IMG/VR virus record: IMGVR_UViG_3300030116_005122 | Span: 1-28,580 of that record | Length of the DNA stretch: 28,580 nucleotides | Source: a virus | Strand: one strand, 5' to 3' | Shown: positions 14,404 to 22,100 of the stretch, piece by piece | Layout: each line of letters starts with the position of its first letter | Numbering within the stretch: position 1 is the first letter of the stretch | Program-made: the position numbers and the translations under genes | Notes under the pieces: generated by a model | The model's input: the letters and a program-made list of their open reading frames with translations, nothing else | What the model was told of the DNA's origin: nothing | The model's database searches: none

Positions 14404-15493
14404 CTAATACTTCTTCTGTCTCCACAACATCATCAATTCCTAAATCTTTCATGTCGTATTGAAGAACAAGCTTTTCGCAAATTTGTTGATAAACATATTC
14501 CTTGAGTTCTGCATCTTGTAATAGTTCAGCGAACTCTTTGGATTGAAACTTGTGTTCTTCACCTAAGTGGTCTACAAGTGTGTACCATGCACCTGAACCT
14601 TTTACTATCTTATGGTCTTTCATCACTTTCAACCAACTACCAACATCATCAATACCACTTTCAAAATAAAGTGGAAATTCACAACTTCTCAAAGGAGGAC
14701 CCAATCGATTTTTTATTACTTGTGCAAGTATTGTCATTCCGATTGTATTATTCTTTTTGTCCTTTATTTGTCCTTTGTTCTTTAGTCTAATTCTTGTAGA
14801 GGAATGGAATGGTAATGCTTTTCCACCACTTGTAGTCCACGGGTCTCCAAACATCACTCCAAGTTTTTGACGTAACTGATTTGTAAACACAAGAGCTATC
14901 TTTTGTCTACCAATCATTTGAGTGACTTTTCTCATAGCTTTAGAAATGATGATTGCTTTAGATGTTGCAAAACCATCTTTATCAAAATCTGCATCCATCT
15001 CAATTTTTGTTGAAGCTGCTGCTAATGAATCAACAAGGATTGTAACCAATCTGTTCTTATCACTTTCACGAACTTTTACAACTATCTCTTCTATAGCCTG
15101 AAATATATCCTCTACAGTTTCTAAGTGTAGATATAACATACTATTTATATCCACACCAATTACTTTTAGAAAATCTTGACTTACGGCGGTTTCAGTATCG
15201 ATATATACTGCAACTCCACCTTTCTTTTGAGTTTCTGCGAGTAGGTGTGCACCTACTAACGACTTACCACTTGACTCTAAACCATTGATTTCTGTAATTC
15301 TACCCACAGCAATACCACCATTTGGTCGATTAGCAACTGCTAAATCTAACAACGTGGAACCTGTAGAAATAAAATCTTTTATATCAGTTGGTGTTGTATC
15401 ACTACCATCAAGGAAGTAAGCAACTTTCGTATCCTTGAACTGCTTATTTAGACTTGAAGCAAGTTCTGAGGCTAATGTGTCTCTTGTAGACAT
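14396..15493 (-). CDS. uvsX: UvsX/RecA-type recombinase
   Basis: A 365-residue RecA-family recombinase that coats single-stranded DNA and drives strand invasion, which T4-like phages use to start replication and repair breaks. Walker A is GLESSGKS (71-78). The catalytic-Glu region is IDTETAVS (98-105) and Walker B is LVTILVDS (149-156). The L2-type segment is VFTNQLRQKLGVMFGDP, followed by TTSGGKALPFHSSTRIRL. The C-terminus is acidic (VVETEEVLDD), as is common in recombinases that interact with SSB and mediators. AAGGAG lies 6 nt before the ATG. It follows the SSB gene across a G/C hairpin. Confidence 0.95.
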   Translation of the reverse strand: MSTRDTLASELASSLNKQFKDTKVAYFLDGSDTTPTDIKDFISTGSTLLDLAVANRPNGGIAVGRITEINGLESSGKSLVGAHLLAETQKKGGVAVYIDTETAVSQDFLKVIGVDINSMLYLHLETVEDIFQAIEEIVVKVRESDKNRLVTILVDSLAAASTKIEMDADFDKDGFATSKAIIISKAMRKVTQMIGRQKIALVFTNQLRQKLGVMFGDPWTTSGGKALPFHSSTRIRLKNKGQIKDKKNNTIGMTILAQVIKNRLGPPLRSCEFPLYFESGIDDVGSWLKVMKDHKIVKGSGAWYTLVDHLGEEHKFQSKEFAELLQDAELKEYVYQQICEKLVLQYDMKDLGIDDVVETEEVLDD

Positions 15494-15516
15494 TCACTTC
15501 TCCTTATATTAGAAAC

Positions 15517-15543
15517 GGGGGGATAGAGCGAATCGTATCCCCC
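15517..15543 (-). terminator. strong stem-loop between SSB and uvsX
   Basis: An 8-bp perfect stem, GGGGGATA pairing with TATCCCCC, encloses a 10-nt loop, between the SSB stop and uvsX. On the minus strand it is preceded by a run of A and followed only by CGTTTCT. The long T-run follows it on the plus strand, where no gene is seen. In the direction of transcription it is therefore a weak terminator at best. It more likely trims or stabilises the SSB mRNA so that uvsX is expressed at a lower level. Confidence 0.55.
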
Positions 15544-15551
15544 ATCTTTTT

Positions 15552-16307
15552 TTACTTATTGAACAAATCGTCAAAAGCTGAAGATACATCCTCAGTAGCT
15601 TTTGGAGCCTCAGTTTTATTAGAGGTTTCCTCTGCTGATTCTTCTGTCTCTTCATCTTCACTTGGATTTAGCCAAGCGTTCAACACTTCTGTCAAATCTT
15701 CATAAGATAACTCATTATAGATATCTGTAATGTTTGTCTGATTGTCTGTGATGGTTTGTAAGAGACTTGCATCTTCGGTTATCGGAGTTTGATTCGGTTT
15801 TACTCGGATACTTGTTTTAGGAAAAGAAGCTCCAACTTCTTCTGCCGTCTTGAATTCGACTGCGATGTCACGACCATTCATTGGATCGGTAATGTCACCA
15901 TAATCGGGATCGGCAATGATAGAAAGAAGTTCTTGGTAAACAGTTTTACCAAAGCCCCAAAACTTCACACCTTGATTTTCTTCACCTCTGACAATGATTG
16001 GAGCGAAAGTTCTCATTTTAGCTTCAATCTTACGGGCGAGACGATAGTCTTCTTTGTTACCCGAAGCTTTTAGCTTTTGAGAAAACTCTTCGATTGGGTC
16101 AGGACGACCGAATGAAACAGGTGAAAGATATGACTTACTACCCAAATCGTAATGAAAGAACAATTCAATGAAAGGATTATCCTTATTGAATGCGTAAGGA
16201 ACCACTCGGATGACAGTTGTGCCAGGCGATGGTTTCCAAAGATTTGAGGTTCTGTTATTGGTGGTTTGAAGTTGATTGAGACGCTTCTTCAGTGCGTTAA
16301 TATCCAT
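15552..16307 (-). CDS. 32: single-stranded DNA-binding protein, gp32-like, without zinc site
   Basis: A 251-residue SSB of the T4 gp32 type. It covers single-stranded DNA and organises the replication and recombination proteins. Layout: a basic N-terminal assembly segment (INALKKRLNQLQ), an OB-fold core (LWKPSPGTTVIRVVPY, IELFFHYDLGSKSYLSP, FAPIIVRGEENQGVKFWGFGKTVYQEL) and an acidic tail from about residue 212, ending SSAFDDLFNK. There is no Cys, so the zinc-binding CxxC part of T4 gp32 is absent and replaced by SFGRPDPIEEFSQKL. AAGGAG lies 6 nt before the ATG in an A-rich leader. Placement before uvsX supports the call. Confidence 0.88.
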   Translation of the reverse strand: MDINALKKRLNQLQTTNNRTSNLWKPSPGTTVIRVVPYAFNKDNPFIELFFHYDLGSKSYLSPVSFGRPDPIEEFSQKLKASGNKEDYRLARKIEAKMRTFAPIIVRGEENQGVKFWGFGKTVYQELLSIIADPDYGDITDPMNGRDIAVEFKTAEEVGASFPKTSIRVKPNQTPITEDASLLQTITDNQTNITDIYNELSYEDLTEVLNAWLNPSEDEETEESAEETSNKTEAPKATEDVSSAFDDLFNK

Positions 16308-16364
16308 TTGATACTCCTTATTTATTATTATTCATTTGTTATTTGTTATTGGGTGAAACCTTCA
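16308..16364 (-). promoter_or_regulatory. SSB mRNA leader, candidate self-repression operator
   Basis: The 5' leader holds AATAACAAATAACAAAT (16350-16334) and then AAT/AATA steps up to the AAGGAG ribosome site. It has almost no G and no stable structure. Just upstream TGAAGGTTTCA (16364-16354) can make only a tiny stem. In T4, gp32 represses its own translation by binding such an unstructured A/U-rich leader. The resemblance is visible; the function is inferred. Confidence 0.4.
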
Positions 16365-16371
16365 TTCAGTA

Positions 16372-16397
16372 ATATATATCATATATATTTTTCAAAA
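16372..16397 (-). promoter_or_regulatory. candidate phage promoter element TTTTGAA-N8-ATGATATATAT
   Basis: TTTTGAA (16397-16391), 8 nt, then ATGATATATAT (16382-16372) on the minus strand. This is the same arrangement as before the clamp gene. Here the second word is part of a perfect palindrome, ATATATAT-G-ATATATAT. It lies 64 nt before the SSB ATG in the longest gap of the window. Confidence 0.4.
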
Positions 16398-16432
16398 CGT
16401 GTTTTTTTTAATTCTTTTTCTATCCTCTATAC

Positions 16433-17704
16433 TTAGCTATAGTCTGTAACTTCTACCCAAGTTGGTAGCCCCGTATCATTTGTAGTTAATGTTCCATTGT
16501 TACTATTAGTCGAATGGTCAATAACAGTAGTTCCACTACCCTCATTGAATTTCCAATATCCTACAAGATTAGCAGTGTGACTATTAGTCAAATGATTGTA
16601 ATTAGTTCCAGCGTTATATACTTCACTAGCAAAAGTGCCCTCCGAATCAATACATTTATTGTAGATAGCCACTTCATCAAGTGCACAAGCGAATCCGCTA
16701 GTATATCCTGAACCCTCGGTGTTACGTCCCCCAAAATATATTCCATGAGTGTAACTTTCAGTAGCTTCATCTTGATTATTCCAAGAAGTGCTGTTATTAT
16801 TAGTCATTCTTGCATCTGTATTTATCCACATTCTGAGTTTTCTTTCTCCTGCATCAAATTGAGTACCTGTATACGATATTACCCAATTATACCATCTACC
16901 TATTTCCATTGGATTGCTAATTCCCGTAACATCATTACCACCAACACCTACTCCAATATTATTGACACCTGCACCTGAAAATCCGAAGTGAAATCTTGCT
17001 ACAGGACTACTAGCTCTAGTACCTAATATAACTGATTTTTGATTCATTTCTTCATCTGGCCTAACCCAAAATGAAATAGTAAATCCGTTCCAAAGTGAAT
17101 AAGTATCAGGATTAAAGTTGGTTGATACAAATGTTTCTGTAGCTCCGCTTCTGTCACCTGAAAATGAAAGTGCATAATTTTCTTGTGTAACTGCTCCACC
17201 ACCTCGTGATATTTTTCTATCTTCAAAATTTCTTCGTATATATTCGGTAGTGGCGTTGTAAACGTCTTTAGCTATGCTTTCATTCATTTCATACAAATAT
17301 CTATTCTCAGGTATCAATAACCAACTTTTGAAATCCAATTTTCGACCACCTTGTTTTTTTCTTCCAACGGTTGTCAATAGAGGTATTATCTTTGTATCTA
17401 TAACTTTTACTTCACCAAGAATTGTTTTAACGTTGCCTTTATATTTTGATGATAAAGTAACTTTATTTTCTAACCAACCTGATTCCTTCAATTCTCCTAA
17501 AATATTAGATTTTTCTTTTTGTAATATAGAAATTTGATTTTTTAATTCAAGTATTTCTTCCTCTAAGTTATTAATAATCGCATCTTTTCCATAAATACGA
17601 TTTTCTAATGTATCAACGGAAGCAAATAAGTTGTCAGTATAATCAATATTTTGTGACTCAGGATGTAATTTGTCAAACTTTTCTATTTCTTTTTTTAAAC
17701 TCAT
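16433..17704 (-). CDS. coiled-coil protein with LamG-type lectin domain
   Basis: About 423 residues from the ATG at 17704 (428 if the ATG at 17719 is used). The shorter form is preferred because a GAAG lies 6 nt before it and the upstream gene ends just before; the longer form has no usable ribosome site. With 428-residue numbering, residues 45-75 form a coiled coil (NNLEEEILELKNQISILQ). Residues 95-170 are an unassigned basic part (GRKKQGGRKLDFKSWLLIPE), followed by SRGGG. Residues 181-428 are a LamG/concanavalin-like jelly roll (YALSFSG, FTISFWVRPDE, WYNWVISYTG, ALDEVAIYNK, VGYWKFNEGSGTTVIDHS). Such domains bind sugars and occur in phage tail or capsid decoration proteins, so a surface adhesin is likely. 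The lack of a signal peptide agrees with a virion protein. Confidence 0.8.
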   Translation of the reverse strand: MSLKKEIEKFDKLHPESQNIDYTDNLFASVDTLENRIYGKDAIINNLEEEILELKNQISILQKEKSNILGELKESGWLENKVTLSSKYKGNVKTILGEVKVIDTKIIPLLTTVGRKKQGGRKLDFKSWLLIPENRYLYEMNESIAKDVYNATTEYIRRNFEDRKISRGGGAVTQENYALSFSGDRSGATETFVSTNFNPDTYSLWNGFTISFWVRPDEEMNQKSVILGTRASSPVARFHFGFSGAGVNNIGVGVGGNDVTGISNPMEIGRWYNWVISYTGTQFDAGERKLRMWINTDARMTNNNSTSWNNQDEATESYTHGIYFGGRNTEGSGYTSGFACALDEVAIYNKCIDSEGTFASEVYNAGTNYNHLTNSHTANLVGYWKFNEGSGTTVIDHSTNSNNGTLTTNDTGLPTWVEVTDYS

Positions 17705-17705
17705 T

Positions 17706-18128
17706 TTATACTTCGTCATTCTCCGATTTCCACGTTTCTGTATGGATTATTGAATATACACGTGTATTTATTTTATTGAGACCCTCTTCGTTAGTCAATA
17801 ACAATGAGTTTCTATAGTTCTCCCACGGTATTGGGAACTTAGAATCCAACACACCATTGTTCAACTCTTTGACGATTTCATTCAAAGCGTTGATTGTATA
17901 CAAAGTATTACTCTGCTTTTTTCTATGAACTGAAATAGTATCAGGTATACCCTCTAAGAAATCATTTTTCACCTCTATATTGTAGGTACAGATTAATTGA
18001 TGGTAATCGTCTTCGTTTTGAAATACATAAATCTTATTGAAGACTATATCGTTACAAGCGATTATGATATCGACTGTTTCGTATAATCTATTCCTCTTAC
18101 AAAATGTTGCTAATAGTTGTGTTTTCAT
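17706..18128 (-). CDS. conserved-looking hypothetical protein (140 aa)
   Basis: A soluble 140-residue alpha/beta protein. Notable stretches are IYVFQNEDDYHQLICTYNIE (33-52), GIPDTISVHRKKQSNTLYTI (59-78, with NALNEIVKELNNGVLD after it) and NSLLLTNEEGLNKI. The HRKKQ-NTLYTINALN pattern looks like a conserved binding surface, and I believe similar proteins exist in other T4-like phages, but no function is known to me. The ATG overlaps the stop of the 700-residue gene as ATGA. It lies between possible virion genes, so a virion or assembly role is the first guess. Confidence 0.75.
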   Translation of the reverse strand: MKTQLLATFCKRNRLYETVDIIIACNDIVFNKIYVFQNEDDYHQLICTYNIEVKNDFLEGIPDTISVHRKKQSNTLYTINALNEIVKELNNGVLDSKFPIPWENYRNSLLLTNEEGLNKINTRVYSIIHTETWKSENDEV

Positions 18129-20227
18129 TTTTTCTTAGTCCTTAGTGCTAGATTAGCAGATGCATATTTGATATTAGATATTTTTGGTGGTGGTCCTGAA
18201 TCTACTTGATTTTTATTCAATGGTAGATATCCCTTATCATGTAATCCAAAATCCTTTGTTGTGTATTCTTTTCCTTTATCTCTTATATCAACATCACCAT
18301 CACCAACAACAACTTCTATAAACTTCAATCTTGAATCAAGATTTAAATCACTCATTGTCGAAAGTGTTTTTTGTCCTGCATATTCTCTAAATAATAATTC
18401 TTTTAGTGCCTCACCCATACCTTGTGGTGTTTTTTCAATACCATACTGTTCAGCTTTTTGTTTATGAAATCTATCCACTTTTACCATCAAGTTAGCTGCT
18501 ACCTTATCTCCTAACAATTCTTTTGCTAAAGATTCAAAATCATCCACACTTTCCATCTGAGTTACATCTTTTATTTTTGCCATATCATTTTTTATATCTT
18601 CATTCTTTATAGCTTCAGTATCAATTTCATCAAAGTCTAACTTGTGTAACCTATTCAAATCTTCAAATGTTTCTTTGTGTTCAGGATAAGAATTACCAAA
18701 ATGTTTTAGAAACTCAGAAGCTGAAGAACCTGGTTGTTGTTCTTTACCTCTTTGTGATTTTATACTATAACCATCTATAGTAAGGGCTTCACCTGTTTTT
18801 TCATCTCTACTAACAACAACTACATCAGCCAATGGGTAATTACCTGATTTGGGTAGATAAGCTTCTTTACCCTCTGATAGATACATCATATAAGTTGCTA
18901 ACTCACCATAATCTTTTAGAATATTTTTTCCCTCATCTTCGTTCAATTCCATAGCACTAAACACTAAGTCTGAAAAATCTTCTTTTAGTATAGAACGAAC
19001 TCTTTCTAATTTTTCTTGAGGTGTGGTATCAGAATTTAGTATTGAATCCATATCTTCAATAAATTTATTAAAATATTTTTTAGTATCGTCGTCTGCATTT
19101 TTACCAACGTAACTCTTTGTATAATCCATCACCATTGAGATGTTATCAACGAATGTTAGAGGATCCTCAGGATTCAATGGTCTACCAAAAAATTCATCAT
19201 CACCTAACTTTACACCTTGATTTTTTTCAATATCAGACAAAGTTTGTCCTGTTATGAGAGAGGTTCCTTTTGTTGTTGGTGCTTCATCTAAAATTCTATT
19301 TGGTTTGACGGATAGTGGGTCGTGGTCTACTACAGGTGGTTTATCAGTTAGTATTCCTGCAGCAACTTTGAATTTAGGTGGCTTTACACCTGCTTTCTCT
19401 AATTGTGCACTAACTTTATCCCAATTTCTCAATAACTCATTTTTATGTTTGTTTCTATCTGCAAACTCAGGTGATTTTTTACCTGCCGACATCAAACCAC
19501 TATCTTTATCTAAAGCATCTCCTATGTACAACTGCCCACTACGTGCATTACCACTAATTCTTAGCATTTCCATATTTTTCTTATCGGTGTCATTCAATTC
19601 AACATCAGCACCCATAGACATCAGTTGTAATTTTGAATATAATATTCTAGCTCTTCTACCTTGTTCTGCTCTTGATAAATTTTCTTCATCGAATGGTAAA
19701 CTTTCTCTCTCTGATAATTCTTTGTAGTAATTTACTTGTTTTTCAGCTATGTTAGTATCTAAATCTTGTTCTATCTTACCCACATCACCTTTATCCATAG
19801 TATCTTCAGGACCTGCATCTCTATCACCACCTAATTGTGCATCTACTTTACCACCTTTAGAGAGATTTATATCTTTTGGTTCTTCCTTGTCATCTTTCTT
19901 ATCTTTATCGTCTTTATCATCATCCACAGCTACAAGTTTACCATCTACATTTCTATGTGTGGTAGGTCCATCTTTATCCTTTCCCCAATTACCATATCCT
20001 TTAGATACTAATCCTAACTTTTTAGCTTGACTTCTCACTCTTGGGTCTGTCTCAGGCTGTTCACCTAATAACATCTTTATGGCACTATCAACTTCATCGA
20101 TAGGCATATTCATTTCGATTAAATAGTTCTGAAAAAGATAGACATGACTCTTGTCTTTAGGATTGAAAACAGATATCCCATCTGTTTTACTTGCAAAATC
20201 ATCAAATATTATCTGCCACTCGTCCAC
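18125..20227 (-). CDS. large protein with possible PD-(D/E)XK nuclease-like motif
   Basis: A 700-residue hydrophilic protein of unknown function. Residues 77-100 carry GYGNWGKDKDGPTTHR followed by DGKLVAV, a motif I associate with other phage proteins. Residues 102-118 are a charged D/K linker. Residues 360-455 are helical. Residues 463-501 read GNYPLADVVVV, then GYSIKSQRG, then QQPGSSAS. An Asp on a strand (D468) followed by S-x-K (S488, K490) on the next strand is the spacing of PD-(D/E)XK nuclease folds with Ser in place of Glu. That reading is tentative. The start is GTG at 20227 with GGAG 8 nt before it, and it overlaps the polymerase-like stop (TAGTG). Its place among virion-type genes also allows a structural or scaffold role. 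Confidence 0.7.
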   Translation of the reverse strand: MDEWQIIFDDFASKTDGISVFNPKDKSHVYLFQNYLIEMNMPIDEVDSAIKMLLGEQPETDPRVRSQAKKLGLVSKGYGNWGKDKDGPTTHRNVDGKLVAVDDDKDDKDKKDDKEEPKDINLSKGGKVDAQLGGDRDAGPEDTMDKGDVGKIEQDLDTNIAEKQVNYYKELSERESLPFDEENLSRAEQGRRARILYSKLQLMSMGADVELNDTDKKNMEMLRISGNARSGQLYIGDALDKDSGLMSAGKKSPEFADRNKHKNELLRNWDKVSAQLEKAGVKPPKFKVAAGILTDKPPVVDHDPLSVKPNRILDEAPTTKGTSLITGQTLSDIEKNQGVKLGDDEFFGRPLNPEDPLTFVDNISMVMDYTKSYVGKNADDDTKKYFNKFIEDMDSILNSDTTPQEKLERVRSILKEDFSDLVFSAMELNEDEGKNILKDYGELATYMMYLSEGKEAYLPKSGNYPLADVVVVSRDEKTGEALTIDGYSIKSQRGKEQQPGSSASEFLKHFGNSYPEHKETFEDLNRLHKLDFDEIDTEAIKNEDIKNDMAKIKDVTQMESVDDFESLAKELLGDKVAANLMVKVDRFHKQKAEQYGIEKTPQGMGEALKELLFREYAGQKTLSTMSDLNLDSRLKFIEVVVGDGDVDIRDKGKEYTTKDFGLHDKGYLPLNKNQVDSGPPPKISNIKYASANLALRTKKK

Positions 20228-21501
20228 TAAAATTTCTCCGTAATGTTTTCAAGTTCGTGGTAATTGTTACCCCAAGCTACTTTTACAGGATGTCCGTTCA
20301 TCTCTAACACATTCTTGACATCCGATAAGAAACCTATTCCATCATCAACATTGAAATCAAATAAAAATGAATCATAACTATACAGAATAAATTTACTTTT
20401 GTAGTGAGATTTTTCCATCATTTCTTTCAAATTTTTTATAACTAACATATTCGTTTCTGTTTCAAGTAATTGAATATAATAATTAAATAACTTATTGGCA
20501 TTGAAGTCTTTACCAAATATTCTTCTTCTATAAATATCTGATTCTATAAAATGTTTGTTTCTATATATATCCCACATCTTATCTGTAAACTCTTTTACCT
20601 TACCAAAATACTCTATATTTTCTGCTATATCATCAGGTATAAAACCATACAAATATTGGAATGAAAGACTTTTGGCATCTGCATAAGTTACACCGAATAC
20701 ATCTGCGAAATGTTGGTGTACAGATTCTTTTGAAAACTTATAATCAATCTTATCTGCGATAAGTCTAAGGTGATATGCATCATAGTCAAACTCAACCAAC
20801 TTACCCTCACCACCAAATCTACTAATGAACTTTTCACGACTTCCATCTGATTTGTTCAGTGCTGCAAAGTTTATACCACCAAATCTATTAGATGGACGAC
20901 CTGTAGAGGTATATGGATTATATTCAGTATGTACCATATCATCTATAGTTTTCAAACCATTTTTTTCAAGATAGGTAAAGTTATCAAACATATCATTGTT
21001 GTATGACATAATGTCAGTTTCATCATATTTTTTGACAATTTCTTTCATATCTTGGATTACTTTGTTTAATTCTCCATTGAACCTCATTATAGGAATAGAC
21101 TTTATCAAATCTTGTTTTTCAGAATACTTCATGAAATAATTTTGGATTGTCGTATCTTTGTAGATATCAAACTCTTTTTTCACACCTGTATTCCAATATT
21201 CTAATAAAGTTACATCTACTAAGTTATCAAAACCTGTTAGATGGTATGTTTCTTTTTTATTTATTGTGTATATTTTTTTATGATTCAGATGCTTCAAATC
21301 ACCTATAGGACGACATAGAGCGTCGGTGTGATTGAAAGGTATAATATGTGTAAATTTATCAAAGTTTATAAATATAAAAGAAATTTCTGATTGGGTAGGG
21401 TGTTTTTTATGACAAACAGGAACTGCTATCATATAGATATTGTCGGTTTCCTTGTACTGAACCAACAAATTATTGAAATCTCTTGTGTTTTCAATAAACA
21501 T
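20227..21501 (-). CDS. family A DNA polymerase-like protein (divergent, short)
   Basis: A 424-residue protein whose residues 190-410 match the family A polymerase domain. TSTGRPSNRFGGINFAALN (198-216) corresponds to TGR...NLQNIP. EFDYDAYHLR (237-246) is motif A with the catalytic Asp as D239. AKSLSFQYLYG (276-286) is motif B with K277, F281, Y285 and G286. LYSYDSFLFDF (373-383) is motif C with D377. Both metal Asp survive, but the steric-gate Glu is His (H244), the motif B Arg is Tyr (Y273), and the HDE triad is Y-D-S. The N-terminal 150 residues show no exonuclease motif. The phage already has a family B polymerase, so this is a second, specialised or inactive enzyme. AAAGG lies 6 nt before the ATG. 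Confidence 0.85.
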   Translation of the reverse strand: MFIENTRDFNNLLVQYKETDNIYMIAVPVCHKKHPTQSEISFIFINFDKFTHIIPFNHTDALCRPIGDLKHLNHKKIYTINKKETYHLTGFDNLVDVTLLEYWNTGVKKEFDIYKDTTIQNYFMKYSEKQDLIKSIPIMRFNGELNKVIQDMKEIVKKYDETDIMSYNNDMFDNFTYLEKNGLKTIDDMVHTEYNPYTSTGRPSNRFGGINFAALNKSDGSREKFISRFGGEGKLVEFDYDAYHLRLIADKIDYKFSKESVHQHFADVFGVTYADAKSLSFQYLYGFIPDDIAENIEYFGKVKEFTDKMWDIYRNKHFIESDIYRRRIFGKDFNANKLFNYYIQLLETETNMLVIKNLKEMMEKSHYKSKFILYSYDSFLFDFNVDDGIGFLSDVKNVLEMNGHPVKVAWGNNYHELENITEKF

Positions 21502-21527
21502 TTATAACCTTTATTTTACTATAAGTA

Positions 21528-22100
21528 TCATTCAGGTTTGTTGTATTCAATTAAATTTACCAATTTTACTTTTATTTCGGGTATTCTCTTTGCTAAATTA
21601 TTTAGTGATTGTGCATTCTCTTTCGATTGCTGATTAGCATCAGTCTTTAGTGACCAATCTAAAGTGTATGTATCGTATATACCATCAGCTGCATTGTAAC
21701 CTTTTTTGTCAACCTCTACAATATCTGCATTTTTGTTCCCTGCTAATCTAAGAAAATATCTCTTGTAACTACCTTTTATGTAATCGTTTTGTTTTGGTGG
21801 TATTTTTTTATCTGTAAAGTAAGTTGTAACTTTTGGTGCACCTTTTGTAGCTACAAAATAATCTGATAATAAAGACTCTACAGTATTGTCTCTTGTTTGT
21901 TTTACAATTTCTCTAACTCCAAAACTTGGTTCTTCTCTTGTTTGATACTTTACACTTTTATCTCTCAATATCAATGAATGATAAATTGTGTTAGTTGGCA
22001 CCACATCTTCCGTTTCAGCGAATCTAAACTCACCTCTTTTAGTTCTCAAATTAGTATTGAGTCTTTCTATTCTTTTATCGTCTTTGTTGTTTATTATCAT
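21528..22100 (-). CDS. hypothetical tail/baseplate-region protein (190 aa)
   Basis: A basic, soluble 190-residue protein without a recognised domain. It begins with charged residues and RIERLNTNLRTKRGEFRF. The middle is strand-rich (PKVTTYFTDKKIP; YKRYFLRLAGNKNADIVEVD), and it ends with TYTLDWSLKTDANQQSKENA and a helix. The phrase RYFLRLAGN followed by IVEVD suggests a beta-sandwich of the kind seen in small baseplate proteins, but this is weak. Its ATG overlaps the stop of the 894-residue gene as ATGA, so it is translated with the baseplate genes, and a wedge or connector role is likely from position alone. Confidence 0.75.
   Translation of the reverse strand: MIINNKDDKRIERLNTNLRTKRGEFRFAETEDVVPTNTIYHSLILRDKSVKYQTREEPSFGVREIVKQTRDNTVESLLSDYFVATKGAPKVTTYFTDKKIPPKQNDYIKGSYKRYFLRLAGNKNADIVEVDKKGYNAADGIYDTYTLDWSLKTDANQQSKENAQSLNNLAKRIPEIKVKLVNLIEYNKPE

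Noticed and set aside
16385-16415. AAAACGTGTTTT followed by a T-run on the plus strand as a terminator
   Set aside because: The stem is A-T with a 2-nt centre and cannot form a stable hairpin, and no plus-strand gene would need it.
19254-19727. Open frame of 157 codons on the plus strand
   Set aside because: Antisense to the 700-residue gene; Ser/Leu-rich composition typical of reverse reading of a Lys/Asp/Glu-rich protein, and no ribosome site.
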